From positions 1 through 53,189 of the forward strand of contig NZ_MVDE01000035.1 in assembly GCF_002843385.1 (NCBI RefSeq): 53,189 nucleotides of DNA. The letters are read 5' to 3'. Under the pieces are notes generated by a model. The model was given only the letters and a program-made list of their open reading frames with translations. It did not search any database and was not told where the DNA came from. The stretch comes from Labilibaculum manganireducens. GTDB lineage: Bacteria; Bacteroidota; Bacteroidia; Bacteroidales; Marinifilaceae. The translations under genes and the position numbers were made by a program. How positions within the stretch are numbered: position 1 is the first letter of the stretch; the number at the start of each line of letters is the position of its first letter. This document shows positions 1 to 10,330 of the stretch, in pieces.

Positions 1-2450
1 GTAGTCGGTGCCACAGCGGTTGCTGAACACTCACCAGTTACATCTGCTAGTGTTGGTATTACTGGTGGAGTCGTATCTTCCACAATTACATTAATTTCAC
101 AACTGGAAGAATTCCCGTTCACATCAGTAACTGTAAGTGTTACTGGATTTACCCCTAAATCACTACAAGTAAAATTGGTTTTACTTAAAGTTCTTGTAGC
201 AATACCACAAGCATCAGTATAGCCCGGATCAACCTCATCTACCGTAAGATTGTATGAACCTGAAGCAGTCACATCAACAGTAACCGCTTGAATTGCTGTC
301 ATGAATTGTCGTGAAATACCAGGCCCTTCCCACTCCAGTTTTATAATCGCGTTACCGCTATGCTCACTATACTCTAATACTATTGGAACCACTTGTCCCG
401 CTGTTAAAGTAATGGTTCCCTCATCAACAACAAGAGCATGTTTAGGCCAATTATCAATAATTAGCTGCCCATCAACCCATAATCTTACACAATCATCCGA
501 GTTTGTATAAAAAGTATAATCTCCCGCCTGAGTTGCCCGAACACTTCCGTAAAACCGAACTGAAAAATCATCTGTTCCAACAAGTGTGGATTCGGGTGCG
601 CCAGAACCCCAACTATAATTTAAAGTATCAACAATTAAGGTTTGTATAAATGTTTGGAAATCGTCTCCTTTGTAATAATCGGCACTCAAAGAAGGGAGTT
701 CCGGTGGTGTATTATCAGTCACAGTTACAACCTGTGTGGTTGTTGCTGTTAAACCTGCATTATCAGTTACTGTCCAAATTACTGTTGTTTCTCCTAATGG
801 GAATGTTGCCGGTGCATCATTGGTTACTGTTGCAACGCCACAGTTATCAGCAGTTGTTGGAGTTCCCAATGCAACTGAACTAGCTGTACATGAATCACCA
901 TCTGAATTGGCTGTTACATTAGCTGGTGCAGTGATTGTTGGATCTTCATTATCTATTACTGTTACAACCTGAGCTGATGTATTTGTATTTCCTGCGCCAT
1001 CAGTCACAGTCCAAGTTACCGTATTGGCTCCCAACACTAAACTAGCGGGACTTACCACAACACTGGAAACACTACAATTATCATTACTGGTTGGCGCAGT
1101 TAATTGTGAACTTGCATAAGTGCAAACTCCCGCATCGGCATTTACACTTATTCCGTTTAAGGTTTCTATCGTTGGTGCTTCGTTATCTTCAACAAAAACA
1201 TTTGCACTACATATTGAGGTATTCCCTGAATTATCTACAACTGTCAGTTCAACAGTATTAGGAGATGATAATGGTAAAGATATATTTTGATTAGGAATAC
1301 CTGGTCCATTAATTACTATGGTAGCATCAGTACAACCTAAAATCTCTGGTGTAATTGTTGCGCAATCAGAAGCACCCCTCCAAGCATTTGCTGTCTCGAC
1401 TGTTCCACTTCCACCACTGTTAGGCAAACTAAAAAAACCACCACAATCCAAAGTTCCTTGCAGGGTATTCAACCCTGCTGGAATACCTGAACCTGAGAAG
1501 CTTATATCATACCCAAGTGTTACGGTATACCCATAACCAGAATCACAAGTAGTGCCAACAGGATTAACAGAAATAGGCCATACTTTTATATTAACAGAAT
1601 AACCATTACTTGAGGCTACAACCTGATTAGTAGAAACATCATCACAATTAAAATCTGTCTTTGATAGTGACATTGACGCTATACCACAGTTATCGCTTGA
1701 TCCATTATCTATTTGTGCTGCTGTAATGCTAGCATTACCACTTGCATCTAACTGAATCGTTATATCTTTACAAACTGCCACAGGATCAATTACATCCTCA
1801 ACTGTTACTGTACTTTTGTTATCAAGCTCAACACCACATGTAGAAACTAAATTTTCTGCGTATACATTATAAACAGTAGTTACTAACGGATTAACATCAA
1901 ATGTGATGTTCCCACCGGTTCCTGCGATCGCAGTTCCAACATCACTATCATCACTATCTAAACGTAATTGATAATTAACTCCAGATTCACTGTTAGTAAG
2001 AGTTATTGATGCTGTTCCTCCAGGACAAACAGCAGGATTATTAAGTGTAAGACTTTGATCCGGTAAATTACTTACGGTAACAGTCAGATCCATATTAGCA
2101 GAAACACACGAACCAGCTGTTTCTTCAAATGCTCGAACCAAATAATCTCCCGCAGTAACATTCCACAATATTCCAATTAAACTTTCACCAGAAACAATAA
2201 GCTCACTATACTGAAACCCAGGTGTCACCAAATCCTGATCAATAACAGGAGAACCACCATTGTAAACAGCACCTCCTTCAACAGACCAATAAATTGTAGA
2301 TCCAGCACTTCCTTCAACCTTATATTGCTTTAACTCACCAGTACACACATCTTCCGCAGGAGATAATACTGTCTGAGCATAAAGATCGACTTTTACCAAA
2401 GTAATCAGAATAACCAGTATGAAAATTTTTATGTGTAAAAGTTTCGTCAA
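1..2450 (-). CDS. Secreted HYR/PA14 adhesin-like protein, 3' end outside the window
   Basis: Open reading frame running off the left edge. No ATG is in frame; the first plausible start is TTG at 2450, which gives MTKLLHIKIFILVILITLVK followed by VDLYAQ, a good signal peptide, with an in-frame stop further upstream. After the signal come Ig-like/PKD-type repeats, HYR-type repeats (motifs like ITAPANVTANSDG and TVTDNAGNT), and a PA14-like block near 480-1000 of the window (DYTFYTNSDDCVRLWVDGQ). A further HYR repeat follows (GIATRTLSKTNF). HYR and PA14 modules are common in Bacteroidota surface or secreted proteins that bind glycans or partners. It is a paralogue of the two genes to its right, from which it is separated by 339 bp. 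The C-terminus, and so any T9SS sorting domain, cannot be seen. Confidence 0.85.
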   Translation of the reverse strand, partial: MTKLLHIKIFILVILITLVKVDLYAQTVLSPAEDVCTGELKQYKVEGSAGSTIYWSVEGGAVYNGGSPVIDQDLVTPGFQYSELIVSGESLIGILWNVTAGDYLVRAFEETAGSCVSANMDLTVTVSNLPDQSLTLNNPAVCPGGTASITLTNSESGVNYQLRLDSDDSDVGTAIAGTGGNITFDVNPLVTTVYNVYAENLVSTCGVELDNKSTVTVEDVIDPVAVCKDITIQLDASGNASITAAQIDNGSSDNCGIASMSLSKTDFNCDDVSTNQVVASSNGYSVNIKVWPISVNPVGTTCDSGYGYTVTLGYDISFSGSGIPAGLNTLQGTLDCGGFFSLPNSGGSGTVETANAWRGASDCATITPEILGCTDATIVINGPGIPNQNISLPLSSPNTVELTVVDNSGNTSICSANVFVEDNEAPTIETLNGISVNADAGVCTYASSQLTAPTSNDNCSVSSVVVSPASLVLGANTVTWTVTDGAGNTNTSAQVVTVIDNEDPTITAPANVTANSDGDSCTASSVALGTPTTADNCGVATVTNDAPATFPLGETTVIWTVTDNAGLTATTTQVVTVTDNTPPELPSLSADYYKGDDFQTFIQTLIVDTLNYSWGSGAPESTLVGTDDFSVRFYGSVRATQAGDYTFYTNSDDCVRLWVDGQLIIDNWPKHALVVDEGTITLTAGQVVPIVLEYSEHSGNAIIKLEWEGPGISRQFMTAIQAVTVDVTASGSYNLTVDEVDPGYTDACGIATRTLSKTNFTCSDLGVNPVTLTVTDVNGNSSSCEINVIVEDTTPPVIPTLADVTGECSATAVAPT

Positions 2451-2789
2451 GCGTTCTGTTTTGAAGTGGAAATTATATATTAGGCAACAAAATAAATCAT
2501 TTTTTTCTTATAACTAATCACTGATACGGCAAATGTTAAAAAGTGTTGTGTTTTTTTTATAATAAACAGCTTATTATTTGTTTAATTTTTCAACAACAAG
2601 CTGCAAAACACAGATTTAAGCATTGTTTTATGTAACTTATTTTTGTTTAACCTAAAAATATCTTTCATTAATCAAGGTTTTAATGCCACTAGTCTAATTT
2701 TATAAAAACAGACGCCCTACACCATTCTTAATCCAATATCTACCACGCACTATTTATTTGCAATTTAAATAACATTGCAATATTAGTAT
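2451..2789. other. Intergenic gap between two adhesin genes
   Basis: 339 bp of very AT-rich sequence between two minus-strand adhesin genes. It holds a small hairpin (7-bp stem, 2559-2577) next to a run of eight T on the plus strand. In the minus direction this hairpin is not followed by T, so it is not a convincing terminator for the gene upstream. No ORF and no clear TAnnTTTG box were found. Confidence 0.5.
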
Positions 2790-5700
2790 CTATTCGTGAT
2801 ATATTCCCTTAGGGGCAGGTTCAGTCCCTATAATGTAACTTCCAACTTCGGCACATGATTTAGAATCGGTTACTGTAACAGAATAACTACCAGAATTAAG
2901 TCCTGTTGCATTGGGTGAATTCAGGCTTCCATCATGACTCCACGAATAATTATAAAGGGGACTGGAACCAAAAGGTGTTCCTCCTGATACATCTACATTT
3001 AATAAACCATTACTTCCATCTGAACAAAGATTGCTTGATGGGTTAAGAGACACAACCGGATGTGGATTTACTAACACCCCAGATATATACTCAGTATTTT
3101 TACAACCATTTGATTTTGTAACTGTTAATGAAAAATCTTTAGCACTTAGAACCGCAGTATTATAAATTGCAGTTGTATTCGCAGAAGTTGGGCTGGCAAT
3201 ACCTGCAACAGGCGTCCATGAATAGATATCACCTCCACTGCTATTTAAAATAGTTGAAGCTAAATTAATCACCTCTCCACTACAATATTCTGTTTTATCT
3301 GAAGCGATCGTAAAATGTGAATTTTCATTCACCGTAAGAACCATAAAATCGGTATCAATACAGGAAGCCGAAGCTGATGATGACTCTTTAACAGTTAATG
3401 TATATGTATATGTTCCAAAAGGAATAGTATTTGCTACAGTAGGGTTTGAAGAATTTACATTACTTAAATACGTTAATCCAGATGCAGGAGAACAAGACCA
3501 TTCGTAATAAATACCTCCACTCCCATTTAACTGAACAGTTGCACCTTCGCAAATTTGTTTAGATGGTCCTGCTTCCGCAGCTATAGGAGTTACCGATGGA
3601 ATAGTCACATCAAAATCTTCAGAACGGCAAGCAAATCTATCTTGAACCGTAACGGTATAAACTGTTCCTACCGTCGGATTATTTAGTGTAAAAACATTGT
3701 CATCCTGAAAAGCTCCTCCATCTATACTATATTGATAATCTGACGGATCTAAACCATTCTTCAAATCAACTGTTATTGTAGCAACAGGTGTAGCTCCCAT
3801 ACAAGAAACCAAACTTGTTGGAGAAGCTTCTATTTCAGGTACATCAATAATAGTCACAACCTTTTCATAGTAATCCGGTGCTGAACAGGGACAACTTTTT
3901 AGAAAAGAGAGACGCAACTCTTCATCGCCTTCAATTCCCGTATCAGATAATGCTTTGTAGTAATAAACAACCTCAGCAATTCCTGCAGGTATAGTAACCG
4001 AACTTGGCAACTTACCATCTCCAATCTGATTTCCCAACTGATCTACATAAATATAATCAACACCATTTTCGGCAGTTCCTGAAATATTTAAATCAAATTT
4101 CATTTCTCCATCTAAATTCTCTAACCGAACAAATTTGATATAACTATTACTACAACCTTCATACATAATATCAACATCATTCTCAATGCCTATTCCATTT
4201 TGAATCACAACTTCGTTAGATTTAAAACTTTCAGCCTCAAGAAATACTGCAGAATTATATTTATCATCCGCAACATCTGCAATTATCAATCGGATATGAT
4301 AGGTTTGACAAGGAAGAACATCGGCATTAGCGGTCAATACAGTAGTCCGTCCATCAAACTGGGTTGCAAATCCTCCTGTTCCATCAACGTAATAAGTTGA
4401 ACTACCACAACCACTATTATTAACATTGTTAATTGATACAAAATTCGAACTCCCTGGGAGTAAGGCAATATTCTTTCCTCCATTTAAAAATGGCCCTGAA
4501 ATTCCCGGTCCACTTATAATAAATCCAAAAACGTCATTGTATGATCCGCAGGCATATTCCGGATATTCCTCAGAAGCAAATATATACCTGAACTCAAGCT
4601 TATCTCCAGCTGGAATAAAATCAAATTCCAAAATCTGAACATCATTTGGGCTACCAGTCAATCTGGTAACATCTGCATCAACGGTTGCACCTCCAATATT
4701 TGAACTTACACCAGTACTATTATTTGGGCCTTCAGCAGACTGAACATTTCCTGTTGAAAGTATAATTCCGGATGAAAGAGGAAAATCTGAAGTTCCTGCA
4801 TTAAAATATCCTATTCCTCGATTAACATCCCCTCCGTATGTTACATTATCAGCAATCAAACAACCATTCACTAAAACATTCTGAACTAACTCATTAGGAG
4901 AATAGCCATTTTCAGGACTTTGTCGGTCAACCTGTATGGGATCAGTCGAAGGCAGATCATCATCAACAATAGTAATCATCACCATCTGAGTCCCATTTTC
5001 TGTTCCTCCTGTAACATTAGAAATACTAACATTCAAACTTTCATTCCCTTCAACGTCTGAATCATCAACTGCACTTAAGGTTACACTGCCTGTTAAATTC
5101 CCCTTCAGTATTTTAATCTGAGGTTTAGATATTGAATAATCTGAAGCTGAAGCAACACCAGACATAGCGAGATCAACCAAAACATCAGTAGAAGCAACTC
5201 CATTTAATGTGGCTGTAAGAAAGGCCTTTCCACCATTCTCATTGATTGAATTTACATCAACGGACAGACTAACCTCAGGTATAAAAGCCTGAACAGTCAC
5301 TTTTACATTAAAGCCTGTAGAATTTCCACCAACATCTTCAACTGTAAGCACTACAGTATTAACTCCAATATCTGCACTTGAGAAACTTGATTTACTCAGA
5401 CTTCTAGACGTCACCCCACAGGCATCAATAAAACCCGGATCTACGTCTATTGCATTTAGAGTGGCTGCACCCGATTCATTAAGTATTAATGTAATTTCGA
5501 CAGTTGTATGATCAGCAATAGATGATTTAGAGAACACCTGCCGGGCTATTTCAGCATCAGTGGACGCCCATTCTAGTTCAATAACTGCTCCCCCTCCATT
5601 TTCAAAATATTCCAGAGTGATTGTATGTTCTCCTTTGGATAAATTCTTAGTACCACTATTAACGGTTGGCCCATGATTTGTCCAGTTATTAATAACATTC

Positions 5701-7109
5701 GAACCATCAATAACTAAACGCACTCCATCATCTGAATTTGTATAAAAAGTATAATCTCCAGTTTCAGGAACAACAAAACTTCCACTATAGCGAATTGAAA
5801 AATTATCATTTCCAAGAAGAGCTGTATTTGGCGAGCCATTACCCCAATTGGTATTAATCTCTGTCACAGATTCTGAGTACTTCAGTTCATCAAAAGCTAC
5901 TCCATTATAATATTCTGCAATTAAATTCAATAAGGATGGAGCTAGATTATCTTCAATTGTAACATTCGCAGTACAATTTGATTGATTCCCATCTTCATCT
6001 TCAACAGTAAGGGTCACCGCATTAACACCTATGTTCGAACAATCAAAAGTACTTTTATCCAAGCTAAATAGTAAATCGGCACTGGCTGTCTCAGCATCAT
6101 TACTTCCATTATTTATATTTGCTGGAGTTATATTTGCATTTCCAGAGGCATCAAGCTGAACTGTGTAATTTTTACATATTGCAATCGGGCTGGCTCCGCT
6201 CGCAATTACATTCAAGGTGTAGTCTTCCAATTCTCCCCAAGTTGTATTCTCGCATGGTGTAGCTGTATCCAAATAATTAACTCTTATTCGCATTGTTGTA
6301 GTTCCAACCACGGCACCAAAAGGCGGAGTAACTATTACGGTAAAAACATCATCACCACTTTCCGATGCAATGGTCTCTCCTGCATCTTCAAAATCGCCAT
6401 CTTGATTCCAATCCACCCAAACCCCATATGTATCATTATCATAACGACCATTGGTGACCGTCAACAAATTATCAGTCCCAATTTTAACATCGGTCGACTG
6501 AGAGTTTGTATAATCGCTGTACCCATCAGAACCACTATTATTATTAATATCACCAATAAGCACGTTACTAATATATTCATTATTTCCCCATTGGTAGTTA
6601 GACACAGATGGTATACAAAATGCCTCACTTTCATCGATAACCAAAATTTCGGACACCCAACCTGAATTAGTCGACCATTTATTATCAGAAACAAAAGAAA
6701 ATGTAATTGAATTCCCACTAGAGGTAATTATTGAAGGCAGATTATATCCGCAATAAGTACCAATCTGAGTGGAACCAGTACTGTTTCCATCATGAGCACT
6801 TAAAGCATCCTTATTACAATTCCAGCTTTGTTCAACTGCAAAATTTGTGAAAACTACACGAATAACAGTACCTGGTGCTGAACTAAAAATAATAACACCA
6901 GATTCATTTCTTCCATAATTAGAAGTAGCCCCTCCACTATCAACAAAGCGATCTCCAGTCACTACATTCACAGTTGTAGTCCCTGAGGTTGGCATTACAC
7001 GATCTGTTTGAGCATTAACTTCTATAGAAATACCTGTAAAAAGAAAAATAGCATACAGTATCCGAAGTAACAATGAGGCAAAAGAAGAATTAAGAGTAGA
7101 ATCTTTCAT
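2790..7109 (-). CDS. Large secreted multidomain adhesin (CUB-like, GEVED, HYR, PA14, Calx-beta, choice-of-anchor L, SprB)
   Basis: 1439 aa. Signal peptide about 1-34 (hydrophobic LLLRILYAIFLFTGISIEV, then NAQ). Domains in order: CUB-like about 40-165; GEVED about 190-300 (WVDWNQDGDFEDAGET); HYR about 305-395; PA14 about 400-530 (DYTFYTNSDDGVRLVIDG); second HYR about 540-610; Calx-beta about 615-715 (DDSDVEGNESLNVSI); choice-of-anchor L about 735-930 (FRYIFASEEYPEYACGSYND); then SprB/PKD-type repeats to the end. Such proteins are normally T9SS cargo, but no type A or type B C-terminal domain is visible. The protein stops at PAPKGIYHE, a tail shared with the next gene. It probably acts at the cell surface or outside. 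Domain boundaries are estimates; the exact ligand is unknown. Confidence 0.9.
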   Translation of the reverse strand: MKDSTLNSSFASLLLRILYAIFLFTGISIEVNAQTDRVMPTSGTTTVNVVTGDRFVDSGGATSNYGRNESGVIIFSSAPGTVIRVVFTNFAVEQSWNCNKDALSAHDGNSTGSTQIGTYCGYNLPSIITSSGNSITFSFVSDNKWSTNSGWVSEILVIDESEAFCIPSVSNYQWGNNEYISNVLIGDINNNSGSDGYSDYTNSQSTDVKIGTDNLLTVTNGRYDNDTYGVWVDWNQDGDFEDAGETIASESGDDVFTVIVTPPFGAVVGTTTMRIRVNYLDTATPCENTTWGELEDYTLNVIASGASPIAICKNYTVQLDASGNANITPANINNGSNDAETASADLLFSLDKSTFDCSNIGVNAVTLTVEDEDGNQSNCTANVTIEDNLAPSLLNLIAEYYNGVAFDELKYSESVTEINTNWGNGSPNTALLGNDNFSIRYSGSFVVPETGDYTFYTNSDDGVRLVIDGSNVINNWTNHGPTVNSGTKNLSKGEHTITLEYFENGGGAVIELEWASTDAEIARQVFSKSSIADHTTVEITLILNESGAATLNAIDVDPGFIDACGVTSRSLSKSSFSSADIGVNTVVLTVEDVGGNSTGFNVKVTVQAFIPEVSLSVDVNSINENGGKAFLTATLNGVASTDVLVDLAMSGVASASDYSISKPQIKILKGNLTGSVTLSAVDDSDVEGNESLNVSISNVTGGTENGTQMVMITIVDDDLPSTDPIQVDRQSPENGYSPNELVQNVLVNGCLIADNVTYGGDVNRGIGYFNAGTSDFPLSSGIILSTGNVQSAEGPNNSTGVSSNIGGATVDADVTRLTGSPNDVQILEFDFIPAGDKLEFRYIFASEEYPEYACGSYNDVFGFIISGPGISGPFLNGGKNIALLPGSSNFVSINNVNNSGCGSSTYYVDGTGGFATQFDGRTTVLTANADVLPCQTYHIRLIIADVADDKYNSAVFLEAESFKSNEVVIQNGIGIENDVDIMYEGCSNSYIKFVRLENLDGEMKFDLNISGTAENGVDYIYVDQLGNQIGDGKLPSSVTIPAGIAEVVYYYKALSDTGIEGDEELRLSFLKSCPCSAPDYYEKVVTIIDVPEIEASPTSLVSCMGATPVATITVDLKNGLDPSDYQYSIDGGAFQDDNVFTLNNPTVGTVYTVTVQDRFACRSEDFDVTIPSVTPIAAEAGPSKQICEGATVQLNGSGGIYYEWSCSPASGLTYLSNVNSSNPTVANTIPFGTYTYTLTVKESSSASASCIDTDFMVLTVNENSHFTIASDKTEYCSGEVINLASTILNSSGGDIYSWTPVAGIASPTSANTTAIYNTAVLSAKDFSLTVTKSNGCKNTEYISGVLVNPHPVVSLNPSSNLCSDGSNGLLNVDVSGGTPFGSSPLYNYSWSHDGSLNSPNATGLNSGSYSVTVTDSKSCAEVGSYIIGTEPAPKGIYHE

Positions 7110-7243
7110 AGGCTAATTTTCAGAAATATCTGGCAAATAAATAGTCGAGCTCAAAAATAATTAATTATTCTTAATTGCTATGGCTTACGTAAAAAAAGAA
7201 ATTTTGTTTAATTTTTCGTAAAAACCAAATTCCCCCTATCAAC

Positions 7244-9385
7244 TTACTCATGATAAATGCCTTCTGGATTTGGACTTTGATAAATTACAACAATCGCCGT
7301 ATTTGTTAAGTTCGCTTCACACACAGCACTCACTGCTTTAATGTTGATCAAATTATCCCCAACAGAAAAACCTAATGTAGGTATATTCATACTAACATCA
7401 GCACCATTACCTGTAACAGAACTCCCAATTTGAACTCCTCCTTTATAGGCGGAATACACAACACCACTTTCGCTTCCTTGTATAGTAAGTTGCGCACCAT
7501 CACCAATACACTTCGTATCGCCAACAACAGGTAAGCTAATATCCGGTACACCAGTCACTATAACGTCTATTATACATTCCGAGGAATTGCCATTAACATC
7601 AACCACCGTAAAAGTTACTGAATTACTTCCAGCATCATCACAAGTAAAAACACTCTTACTCAAACTTCTGGAAGCTATACCACATTCATCTGAATAACCA
7701 GGATCAACCTCATCTGCGGTTAAATTATACAAGCCACCGGCTGCACTAAGATCCAATGTAATATCCTGACAAGTTCCAGTACTATTACTTTTTACAAATT
7801 GTCGGGAAACACCTGGCCCCTGCCACTCCAATTTAATAACTGCTCCTCCACCTTGTTCATAAAACTCGAGCACGATTGGAACAATTTGTCCTGCAGATAA
7901 AGATATAGTTCCTGTATTAACAGTAGGGCTATGGTTTGTCCAATTATTAATAACCTGCTGACCCGCAACCCAAAGTCGCACACCATCATCAGAAGTAGTA
8001 TAAAATGTATAAGTTCCTGCCTGAACAGCTTGAATATTACCTTGAAAGCGAATCGAAAAATTATCATTTCCTACCAACGAAGATTCTGGTGCACCAGATC
8101 CCCATGAATAATTTATTTCATCAACGGGCAAAGTTTCCATGAACGTATCGAAATTTTTCCCATCATAATAATCTGCCTGCAATTGTGAGATTTTTGGAGG
8201 AGTAACATCAACAACTGTAACATTAAAACTATGTGTTGCTGTATTGCCCGCATTATCTGTCGCAGTAAATGTATTAACTGTAGTCCCTACCGGAAACAAT
8301 GCCCCAGATGGCAAACCACCCGTCTGAGTGACTAAAGCACCTTCAAATTCAACAACATAACGCTTCCAGTAAGTATCAGGAAGGTCATTCCATTCTCCAT
8401 TATCATACATTTGAGTATAATCTTCATTTCCTGAATTATTTGGTTCTCCCCCTCTCCAATTCAAGTAAGTTACAGGCTCCCCGTTTCCCCATACAAATAT
8501 TCCTTCAGTTGCAGCATCAGTCAAACCAATCCAAATATCTCCAACTTTACTATCTATAAAATCATTCTCAGCTTGACTGGTAATTGTAACTAAATGCCCT
8601 CCGCTGTTAATGGCATTTTGTATTGCTGTAGTGGCATTTTCACTAGCATTTGAATAGTAATAAGTATGATTATACAGTTCTCCCAAATAGGTGAATCCAG
8701 GAAGAGTTCCCGAAAAAGCAGGAAAATTATCAGTAGCTTGAGGAATATCATAATTAACAATCTCACCACAATCACTTCCCGATGCATTAACTGTAATATT
8801 TGGTTGAGGATTATGAAAAACGGGAGCCTCTGTGTCCGGAGTCAATAGCGCACCCTTAATTTTTAAGTTATCCAGATACACATACCTACTATTACTAACA
8901 TTAGACGTAATCCTAATTTTCACACTGGAATTGTTATCAAATCCACTACTCAAAGAATATGATACTTGTTCCCATTGATTATATTGACAATTTTGAGTAT
9001 ACAAAGTTCCACCATAGCCAGCACCACTATCTGCTGAAAGTAACCATTGATGAGTTTTATTGGTATTCCCATACCAATAACCACCATCCCACTCCACTTT
9101 AATATCCTTATAACCAACTGTTGAAATACTTAATTCAAGCCTTTGTCCATCAACATCAGTATAAAGAGAAGACTTAGAATTCCCATAATTAGCCGAAAAA
9201 TATAGATTACCATCCGTACTAAGATTTGGAGCACCAATAGCACCTGATTCCGCACTCAAATCTCCATTTGCAGTAAACCGATATTCAGCCAAAGTAACTT
9301 CTTGTGCACTAAGTCCTGCACTTGTACATAAATAAATAATAAAAAGTATTGAGAATTTAATAAAGAGTATTTTTGTAGAGTACAT
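7244..9385 (-). CDS. Secreted C-type-lectin/HYR/PA14 protein
   Basis: 713 aa with signal peptide (LFIKFSILFIIYLCTSAGLSA). An N-terminal jelly-roll-like region about 35-175 is followed by a HYR half-repeat. It is interrupted by a C-type lectin domain about 225-350, with GGHLVTITSQAEN, WIGLTD, EPN and WND; EPN and WND are the calcium/sugar-binding signatures of mannose-type lectins. Then HYR about 355-395, PA14 about 400-535 (TYTFYTTSDDGVRLWVAGQ), HYR about 545-610 and an Ig-like stretch. The end is SPNPEGIYHE, with no T9SS C-terminal domain. It is first in a run of three same-strand paralogous genes, 134 bp ahead of the 1439-aa gene. The lectin fold suggests glycan binding, probably in surface attachment or polysaccharide capture (inference). 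Confidence 0.9.
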   Translation of the reverse strand: MYSTKILFIKFSILFIIYLCTSAGLSAQEVTLAEYRFTANGDLSAESGAIGAPNLSTDGNLYFSANYGNSKSSLYTDVDGQRLELSISTVGYKDIKVEWDGGYWYGNTNKTHQWLLSADSGAGYGGTLYTQNCQYNQWEQVSYSLSSGFDNNSSVKIRITSNVSNSRYVYLDNLKIKGALLTPDTEAPVFHNPQPNITVNASGSDCGEIVNYDIPQATDNFPAFSGTLPGFTYLGELYNHTYYYSNASENATTAIQNAINSGGHLVTITSQAENDFIDSKVGDIWIGLTDAATEGIFVWGNGEPVTYLNWRGGEPNNSGNEDYTQMYDNGEWNDLPDTYWKRYVVEFEGALVTQTGGLPSGALFPVGTTVNTFTATDNAGNTATHSFNVTVVDVTPPKISQLQADYYDGKNFDTFMETLPVDEINYSWGSGAPESSLVGNDNFSIRFQGNIQAVQAGTYTFYTTSDDGVRLWVAGQQVINNWTNHSPTVNTGTISLSAGQIVPIVLEFYEQGGGAVIKLEWQGPGVSRQFVKSNSTGTCQDITLDLSAAGGLYNLTADEVDPGYSDECGIASRSLSKSVFTCDDAGSNSVTFTVVDVNGNSSECIIDVIVTGVPDISLPVVGDTKCIGDGAQLTIQGSESGVVYSAYKGGVQIGSSVTGNGADVSMNIPTLGFSVGDNLINIKAVSAVCEANLTNTAIVVIYQSPNPEGIYHE

Positions 9386-9446
9386 ATTTTACAGTTAAAG
9401 ACAGATGGTAAACTCATTTTGGGACTAAAAACTTAAGCATAGTACG

Positions 9447-9454
9447 CAAAACTA
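9447..9454 (-). promoter_or_regulatory. Possible -7 box of the lectin-type adhesin gene
   Basis: On the minus strand this reads TAGTTTTG, matching the Bacteroidota -7 consensus TAnnTTTG, about 60 bp ahead of the start at 9385. No good TTG -33 element was found at the right distance. Confidence 0.35.
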
Positions 9455-9506
9455 CCACTTTTGTTTACTTTTATCCTGTAAAATACAGAATCAACCACCT
9501 ACTGCA

Positions 9507-10208
9507 ATGACAAATTTAAAGTACCAACATATTTTTTTCGACCTTGACCGCACCCTTTGGGATTTCAATAAAAATTCCGAGGCAAGCCTAAATCTGCTCT
9601 TTAGGGATTACCAATTGCAATCAATATTTGGAAGTTTCCTGTTTTTCAAATCACGATATGAATATCATAACGGCAAATTGTGGAATGCCTATTATCAAAA
9701 CAGAATAAAAAAAGAGGATTTGATGTACCGAAGATTTTACCTTACATTAAAAGAAGCAGGACTTGATGATTTGGTTTTGGCAAAAGAGATTGCAAATGAT
9801 TTTATCGAAATTAGTCCTTTACAAACGGCTACCTTCCCAAATACGCATCAGATTCTTGAATATTTAAAAAACAAAGGATACCAATTGTATATTATCACCA
9901 ATGGTTTTATTGAAGTTCAGGCTAAGAAACTAAAAAATTCAAAACTAGACAGCTATTTCATGGAAGTAATAACTTCGGAAGATGCTGGTGCCAATAAACC
10001 AACTCAGCAAATATTTGAATATGCATTTAAGATGGCCGGCGCTTGTGCAAAGAACAGCATAATGATCGGGGATGATCTTTCTACAGACATTGCCGGTGCA
10101 AAAAAAGTCCAAATGGATCAAATTTATTTTAACCCACACAAAATCAATCACAAAGACGAGCCAACATTCGAGATCAATGATTTATCAGAAATCAAAAGGA
10201 TACTGTAA
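9507..10208 (+). CDS. HAD-superfamily phosphatase, YjjG/noncanonical nucleotidase type
   Basis: 233 aa, the usual length for this family. HAD motif I is FDLDRTLWD, with nucleophile Asp12 and acid/base Asp14. Motif II lies at YIITNG, motif III at GANKPTQQIF, and motif IV at GDDLSTDIAGA. The helical cap between motifs I and II fits the YjjG subgroup, which removes phosphate from (often noncanonical) nucleoside monophosphates in the cytoplasm. It is transcribed alone, divergently from the adhesin cluster. The exact substrate cannot be read from sequence. Confidence 0.85.
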   Translation: MTNLKYQHIFFDLDRTLWDFNKNSEASLNLLFRDYQLQSIFGSFLFFKSRYEYHNGKLWNAYYQNRIKKEDLMYRRFYLTLKEAGLDDLVLAKEIANDFIEISPLQTATFPNTHQILEYLKNKGYQLYIITNGFIEVQAKKLKNSKLDSYFMEVITSEDAGANKPTQQIFEYAFKMAGACAKNSIMIGDDLSTDIAGAKKVQMDQIYFNPHKINHKDEPTFEINDLSEIKRIL

Positions 10209-10317
10209 TATGCTAACCAACATATTTGCATTACAATCTGCAATCAAATTTTAATGTTCTTAAACAATTCACAATAAAAAAGACCCATTAACAGATCAAT
10301 AGTAAGCAAATATCATT

Positions 10318-10325
10318 TATATTTG
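10318..10325 (+). promoter_or_regulatory. -7 box of a candidate ncRNA
   Basis: TATATTTG, a perfect TAnnTTTG box, in an intergenic stretch with no ORF behind it. The transcript predicted from it ends about 200 nt later at a strong intrinsic terminator. Confidence 0.5.
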
Positions 10326-10330
10326 CAGAG

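Noticed and set aside
2451-2789. Frameshifted T9SS C-terminal domain after the adhesin stop codon
   Set aside because: The sequence after the GIYHE stop was read in all minus-strand frames around the junction and is stop-rich and not protein-like.
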